Below, piece after piece: positions 33,974 to 37,688 of a DNA stretch of 37,688 nucleotides; positions within the stretch are counted from its first letter, which is position 1, and each line of letters opens with the position of its first letter. This stretch comes from an uncultured Candidatus Poseidoniales archaeon (GTDB lineage: Archaea; Thermoplasmatota; Poseidoniia; Poseidoniales; Poseidoniaceae), in the NCBI GenBank assembly GCA_905182635.1, contig CAJJCM010000045.1, positions 1 through 37,688 on the forward strand, in the 5' to 3' direction. The translations under genes and the position numbers were made by a program. The notes beneath the pieces were generated by a model that worked only from the letters and a program-made list of their open reading frames with translations, was not told where the DNA came from and searched no databases.

Positions 33974-35407
33974 ATGACCCCCTACCAAATCATGATGGGG
34001 CTCATTTTACTCCTCACACCGATAATTTGCTGGTTTTTTACCTCTCACAATATATCGATGCGTACGCCGTTTAGAAAATGGGGGCAGGTTATTCATGACC
34101 AGCGCTATTACTTGCATGCAATGGGTTATATTGTCATTATCAAATGGAAGGCAATAACTGACGCATTGAATGAACCAATCAAACTCAAAACAGGTCATTG
34201 GACTGAGGCTGTCTATTCACTTGAAGGTAATCTTACATTACATATTCAAGAGTTTTTTCTCAATGATACACTCACGACGTTCCTGAATTTCCATTATCTG
34301 TTTATTTACTTGTTTTTGATTTATGTCACTACAGTATATTTTGCCTACACCGGTGACAGGGATATGACTGATAAAGTCACTTTGAATTATTTGTTGATTT
34401 ATGCACTTGCAGTCCCCTATTATCTCTTTTTCAATGTTGAAGTCACCTCTTCATGGATTCCAGGGATGGAATCCTTACTTTACCATGAAGGCTGGTACAG
34501 TGTATTTTATGCAACTCACGACCCACTGGACAATGCTATTCCTTCTCTGCATGTTGCGATCCCCTTTGGAATTCTTCTCTTGAACTACTTGCATGTCAGG
34601 GAAAGCGGTGGAACCATGAAAGAATGGCGCCACTATCGATATCACATGTTTGTCTTAATCAATACACTCTTATTCATGTTCACCATCTTGTATCTCGGAA
34701 TTCACTGGTTCATCGACATACCATTAGGAATGCTTATCGGAGGGGTTGGTGCCCTGTTTATTCATCATCTCCAGCCGCGATTACGTAACGACCATGGCAG
34801 TTTTTTCAAAGGGTTAACAACCAAGAAAGTCCGACAACATCTGCTTGTTGAAGGAATAGTCACCTTACTCATGCTGACGACCATACTGATGGCAGTTCAA
34901 GTACAGACTGAATCGGTTGATGAGCGTGTATCTTTTCAACTTGGACCGGAAGATTCTCGTTTTGAGATCATCCAGGAATTCGTTCCCGGGGCACAAGTCC
35001 ATTCCAATGTTTCAAATCTCGATGATTCTTTGACAATGGAAGTGGTAGTGCTCATGGTCGGTATCGCCCCAGCCGCAATGGAAAATGGTTCAATTGATTG
35101 GTCGATTGTGCAATCGCTTGGTGAGACATATACCATCGGACCTGGAGAAACTCGCCAGCTGGTCATCGATGCACCAAGGGTATTCCACTATATCATGATG
35201 CATAATCCAAGTGATGCTGATTCAGGCGATGTTATACAAGTCCGGATATTAAATGATTATCATGAAGAGAAGATGGGGCAAGCAATATTCCTGTCATTAG
35301 CATCGTTGTGGATGACGGCCTTTGTCGTCAATCGAATTCGACGATTGAAAAAATACAATCGTAAGATCTACGATTCTACACCATCCCACCTGTGGGAACA
35401 AGAATGA
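33974..35407 (+). CDS. PAP2-superfamily membrane enzyme (IPC synthase/phosphatase-like)
   Basis: 477 residues from ATG 33974, chosen because the TATA box lies 25 bases upstream; the ATG at 33941 would fall before transcription starts. Several membrane helices, at about residues 8-25, 100-125, 145-165, 195-215, 225-245 and 250-270. The PAP2 motifs are clear: NAIPSLHVAIPFG (motif 2 with its His) and YLGIHWFIDIPLG (motif 3 with His and Asp). The wording is close to the inositolphosphorylceramide-synthase/PAP2_3 group, which moves phospho-headgroups between lipids. After a seventh helix (about 300-320) a soluble domain of about 120 residues is predicted outside, then a last helix. Adjacent GDPD and this gene suggest polar-lipid turnover. 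Confidence 0.85.
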   Translation: MTPYQIMMGLILLLTPIICWFFTSHNISMRTPFRKWGQVIHDQRYYLHAMGYIVIIKWKAITDALNEPIKLKTGHWTEAVYSLEGNLTLHIQEFFLNDTLTTFLNFHYLFIYLFLIYVTTVYFAYTGDRDMTDKVTLNYLLIYALAVPYYLFFNVEVTSSWIPGMESLLYHEGWYSVFYATHDPLDNAIPSLHVAIPFGILLLNYLHVRESGGTMKEWRHYRYHMFVLINTLLFMFTILYLGIHWFIDIPLGMLIGGVGALFIHHLQPRLRNDHGSFFKGLTTKKVRQHLLVEGIVTLLMLTTILMAVQVQTESVDERVSFQLGPEDSRFEIIQEFVPGAQVHSNVSNLDDSLTMEVVVLMVGIAPAAMENGSIDWSIVQSLGETYTIGPGETRQLVIDAPRVFHYIMMHNPSDADSGDVIQVRILNDYHEEKMGQAIFLSLASLWMTAFVVNRIRRLKKYNRKIYDSTPSHLWEQE

Positions 35408-35428
35408 CATGGTCAATGAGTGTGTGTT

Positions 35429-36265
35429 ATGAGGGTCAGCCCCGTGCATACATCAATGGCAGAAGCGGAAGGTTTGGTCAATGCAGTTGATGAACTGCTT
35501 GATTCACCCGGGGGAGAAATTCTCGTTTCATTCCAGTTGTATCTTCGAAAAAGAGTCAAAATGCTTGCGGTCGTTTTTGCTCTTGGCTTTATGGCGACTT
35601 TTCCTCTGACCAAGAATTTCATTGCCTGGCTTATCGACCCAACCCGATTACCTGCTGATGTCAATATTATTGTCATCACTCCAGTCGAGTTTATTTTACT
35701 GCAAGTCCGACTTGCAGCACACGTAGGCTTGCTCTGTATTGTGATTGTATTCTTATTGGAAGGAAGTTTTCAGGCGAGTAAAAACTTAGCACTCCGTCAA
35801 CGTTTAGCAGAATTGGAAATTCAACCGCCACGGCCAAACAAGACTTTACTTGCCACCTTGTGTTTTACAATTCTACTCTTGATGGGAGGAATATATTATG
35901 CTTGGAATTGGCTCATCCCTATGCTTCTTGAATATCTGACTACGGATGCACAGACTGCAGGTTTGTCGACAGAATGGAGGCTTACAAGTTACATCGGATT
36001 TATTGCGAATCTTGCGATTGCATCTGCCATAGGGTTCCAAGCACCACTGGTTACTTTACTGGTGTTAAGAATGAAAATTGTTCGTCGCACAACAGTACGT
36101 TCGTATCGCAGGCATATCTGGTTTGGCGCCTTTTTGCTGGGAGCATTTCTATCGCCCCCAGACCCACTCTCACTTTTCTTGGTGGCGATGCCGGTTGTGA
36201 TTTTATTCGAAGTCGCTCTCATGATTGATGCACTGTCTCGTCAAGAGACGGCATCGAGTTCTTGA
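35429..36265 (+). CDS. tatC: TatC, twin-arginine translocase core subunit
   Basis: 278 residues from ATG 35429; ATG 35456 is an equally possible start. Membrane receptor for folded proteins with a twin-arginine signal. Six helices are visible from about residue 45. TatC marks: FQLYLRKRVKMLAVVF before helix 1, ITPVEFILLQVRLA, and the highly conserved FLSPPDPLSLFLVAMPVVILFE at the end. TatA is not in this window. The end overlaps the end of the convergent PHP gene by 47 bases. Confidence 0.87.
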   Translation: MRVSPVHTSMAEAEGLVNAVDELLDSPGGEILVSFQLYLRKRVKMLAVVFALGFMATFPLTKNFIAWLIDPTRLPADVNIIVITPVEFILLQVRLAAHVGLLCIVIVFLLEGSFQASKNLALRQRLAELEIQPPRPNKTLLATLCFTILLLMGGIYYAWNWLIPMLLEYLTTDAQTAGLSTEWRLTSYIGFIANLAIASAIGFQAPLVTLLVLRMKIVRRTTVRSYRRHIWFGAFLLGAFLSPPDPLSLFLVAMPVVILFEVALMIDALSRQETASSS

Positions 36266-37133
36266 TGGAAAGCGGAAGAGTCGCTGTTGGAACTGCCATT
36301 CGACCTGGCGTTTGATTGTACATCATTCCGTGGAAATCAGAACCACAGGTCACCGAAAGACCAGAATCCTTGGCTGCTGACCACAATTGGAAACGGTAAG
36401 CATCACTGTGGCTCCGGTGAAAACATTCGATTGCATCGACTCCTGATTCAAGACAAAAGGTAACCAAAGCGTCCGTATCGATGCAGTAATACAAGGGGTG
36501 GGCAAGTGAAGTAATCCCTCCTGCTGCATGGACTGCTGCGCATGCTTCAACAATACTTGGTTTAGGTCGTGTGATATGAACTGGCTTTCCATCACCGATC
36601 CATTTATCGAACGCTTCTTGCCGAGTTTCAACATAACCTGATTTAATCATTTCATCTGCTAAGTGCGGTCTGCCAACGGAATCACCTGCACGAGCGAGGA
36701 CGGCATCAAAATCTACGGGCATTCCAAGTTCAGCCAACTTTTCGACCATGGCCATCATCCGTGGAATTCGACCCTCACCCAAAGGGGCAAGCCAAGCCTT
36801 GAATTGTTTATGTTGCTCATTGTGAAATTCGATTGTAGGAAAATATGCCAAGAGGTGCCACGAATCTGAAGCACGTTCTTGATTTCGCAGTTCAAGAATG
36901 TTGACATCAGCTTGCAATCCAGGCATACATGTCAATTCAACTCCAGGAATAAAGACAAGGCCGTGTGTATCTGCGGCTGTACGGGCAGTATCCCATCCTG
37001 ATATCGTATCATGATCGGTTAAAGACCAACAATGAACATCCGAATCAGACATCATTTGAGCAACATCCTCAACTGGATGCTGTCCATCACTGTTTGTCGA
37101 ATGGCTGTGAAGGTCAAACTTCTCAGTCCACAT
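36219..37133 (-). CDS. PHP-domain phosphoesterase
   Basis: 304 residues from ATG 37133, chosen because PHP proteins start just before DLHxHS; an in-frame TTG lies 39 bases upstream. A TATA-like TTTATTTG upstream fits this start. PHP motifs in order: DLHSHSTNSDGQHP (I), LTDHDTISG (II), GVELTC (III), VGRPHLADEM, SLAHP (IV) and CGSDFHG (V). These residues bind a cluster of metal ions. The wording is close to the YciV/RNase AM-type phosphoesterases that act on 3',5'-bisphosphates or RNA 5' ends; the substrate is inferred only. 3' end overlaps tatC by 47 bases. Confidence 0.88.
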   Translation of the reverse strand: MWTEKFDLHSHSTNSDGQHPVEDVAQMMSDSDVHCWSLTDHDTISGWDTARTAADTHGLVFIPGVELTCMPGLQADVNILELRNQERASDSWHLLAYFPTIEFHNEQHKQFKAWLAPLGEGRIPRMMAMVEKLAELGMPVDFDAVLARAGDSVGRPHLADEMIKSGYVETRQEAFDKWIGDGKPVHITRPKPSIVEACAAVHAAGGITSLAHPLYYCIDTDALVTFCLESGVDAIECFHRSHSDAYRFQLWSAAKDSGLSVTCGSDFHGMMYNQTPGRMAVPTATLPLSIKNSMPSLDETVHQS

Positions 37134-37177
37134 ATGATGAGCCAAGCGCCCAACCTCTATTGAATTATGCAAATAAA

Positions 37178-37688
37178 TCAGAACAAATCATCAAGATTTG
37201 GAAGCGTGGGGAGTACGGTATCTTGTACTTTTTCTTGGGGTTGTTCTGCAAATAAATCATCCAAATCCGGCATCTCAGGCATCTTTTCGTGAGGTACTTC
37301 GATTTCCGGCAACGATTGAGTAGCCCCTGGTAGTGGAACCTGAGCGACACCAGATGTTTGAAACTCATGTGACGATGCCACCTCTGGCAAATCCGGTGTT
37401 GAACGGACTTTTTGTTCCCCGGGCAGAGGTATACTCACGACCCTCGCTTTTTCGATGACCTCTTGTGTAGCACTTGATGACTTGAATACTTCACGGAATT
37501 GTTCAGTTTTCGCATGTGGAGCCGGATTGTTTCGAACGGCGTCAGCTCCAAAGTTTCCCGAATCACCAGAGGATAAGGCGGCAATCGCTGTGCTCATTTC
37601 TACGGGTTTTGTCACTTCATTTTGGCTTAATACAGATGCAGCAAGTACTTGTGAACCCGAGTCACTTTGCGGTGGTGTTTCAAATCCG
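37178..37688 (-). CDS. Pro/Ser/Asp-rich protein, C-terminal part only (runs off the right edge)
   Basis: The frame is open from the right edge to the stop at 37178, giving about 169 residues; an internal GTG at 37615 is not a convincing start because the coding frame continues past it to the edge. The sequence is low-complexity and disordered, with Pro, Ser, Glu and Gln frequent. It closes with two copies of a short motif: MPEMPDLDDLF, then LPTLPNLDDLF at the very C-terminus. A repeated LDDLF tail suggests a docking peptide. The upstream domain and function cannot be seen. The PHP gene starts 44 bases downstream. Confidence 0.6.
   Translation of the reverse strand, partial: GFETPPQSDSGSQVLAASVLSQNEVTKPVEMSTAIAALSSGDSGNFGADAVRNNPAPHAKTEQFREVFKSSSATQEVIEKARVVSIPLPGEQKVRSTPDLPEVASSHEFQTSGVAQVPLPGATQSLPEIEVPHEKMPEMPDLDDLFAEQPQEKVQDTVLPTLPNLDDLF

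Noticed and set aside
1-37688. Mobile elements, CRISPR arrays, prophage or integration sites
   Set aside because: No transposase, integrase, cas gene, terminal repeats or regularly spaced repeats were seen; the single tRNA is intact with no duplicated 3' end nearby.

Overview
The window reads as a gene-dense piece of a euryarchaeal chromosome, most likely from the Thermoplasmatota, and marine group II (Poseidoniales) or a close relative is my best guess. The archaeal markers are an archaeosine-type tRNA-guanine transglycosylase with a PUA tail, a CTP-dependent riboflavin kinase, an archaeal NMN adenylyltransferase, a DRG-type GTPase with a TGS domain, a DUF835-like protein, TATA-box promoters (CTTATATC occurs twice) and a tRNA without an encoded CCA. 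Mixed in are bacterial-looking genes: grpE, sufS/sufE, tatC and citrate synthase. The lineage is inferred from gene content only; no search was run.

Layout. 1-730: edge of a membrane-anchored protein (-), a small two-helix membrane protein (+) and tRNA-Val(CAC) (-). 733-4423: COG2108-like radical SAM protein and pdxT (-), diverging from a class V aminotransferase and nadM (+). 4424-7258: Lys/Ala-rich small protein, grpE and an unknown gene (-), diverging from a DRG GTPase (+). 7260-12972: a complete sufCBDSE-sufT operon (-), diverging from an Nfu-like Fe-S carrier (+). 12980-23631 (+): tgtA, two interleaved ABC-2 ATPase/permease pairs, a Trp-rich unknown, a PH-domain membrane protein, a short helical-repeat protein and truA. 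23624-26705: ribK (-), a glycine C-acetyltransferase-like gene (+) and two membrane proteins (-). 26908-31405 (+): a tightly overlapping trio made of a DUF835-like protein, a DnaA-like AAA+ protein and a Cys-cluster protein. 31513-37688: citrate synthase (+), a GDPD-family protein with its HRG motif at the C-terminus (-), a PAP2-type membrane enzyme and tatC (+), a PHP phosphoesterase and an edge-truncated Pro/Asp-rich protein (-).

Genes work together in clear blocks. The suf operon plus nfu make, carry and target Fe-S clusters, which the radical SAM protein would consume. pdxT supplies nitrogen for PLP, and three PLP enzymes lie nearby (the class V aminotransferase, SufS and the glycine C-acetyltransferase). 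The four ABC genes overlap at their ends and probably form one or two export complexes. GDPD and PAP2 genes side by side suggest polar-lipid headgroup metabolism.

Most novel items. (1) The 26.9-31.4 kb trio, in which an archaeon carries a DnaA-type AAA+ domain with a Walker A Lys-to-Arg change, translationally coupled to a DUF835-like partner and preceded by a bulged hairpin. (2) The GDPD protein whose architecture looks circularly permuted. Coding is extremely compact: many convergent pairs touch or overlap at their stop codons, and no stretch over 300 bases lacks a gene. I saw no insertion sequences, CRISPR arrays or rRNA.
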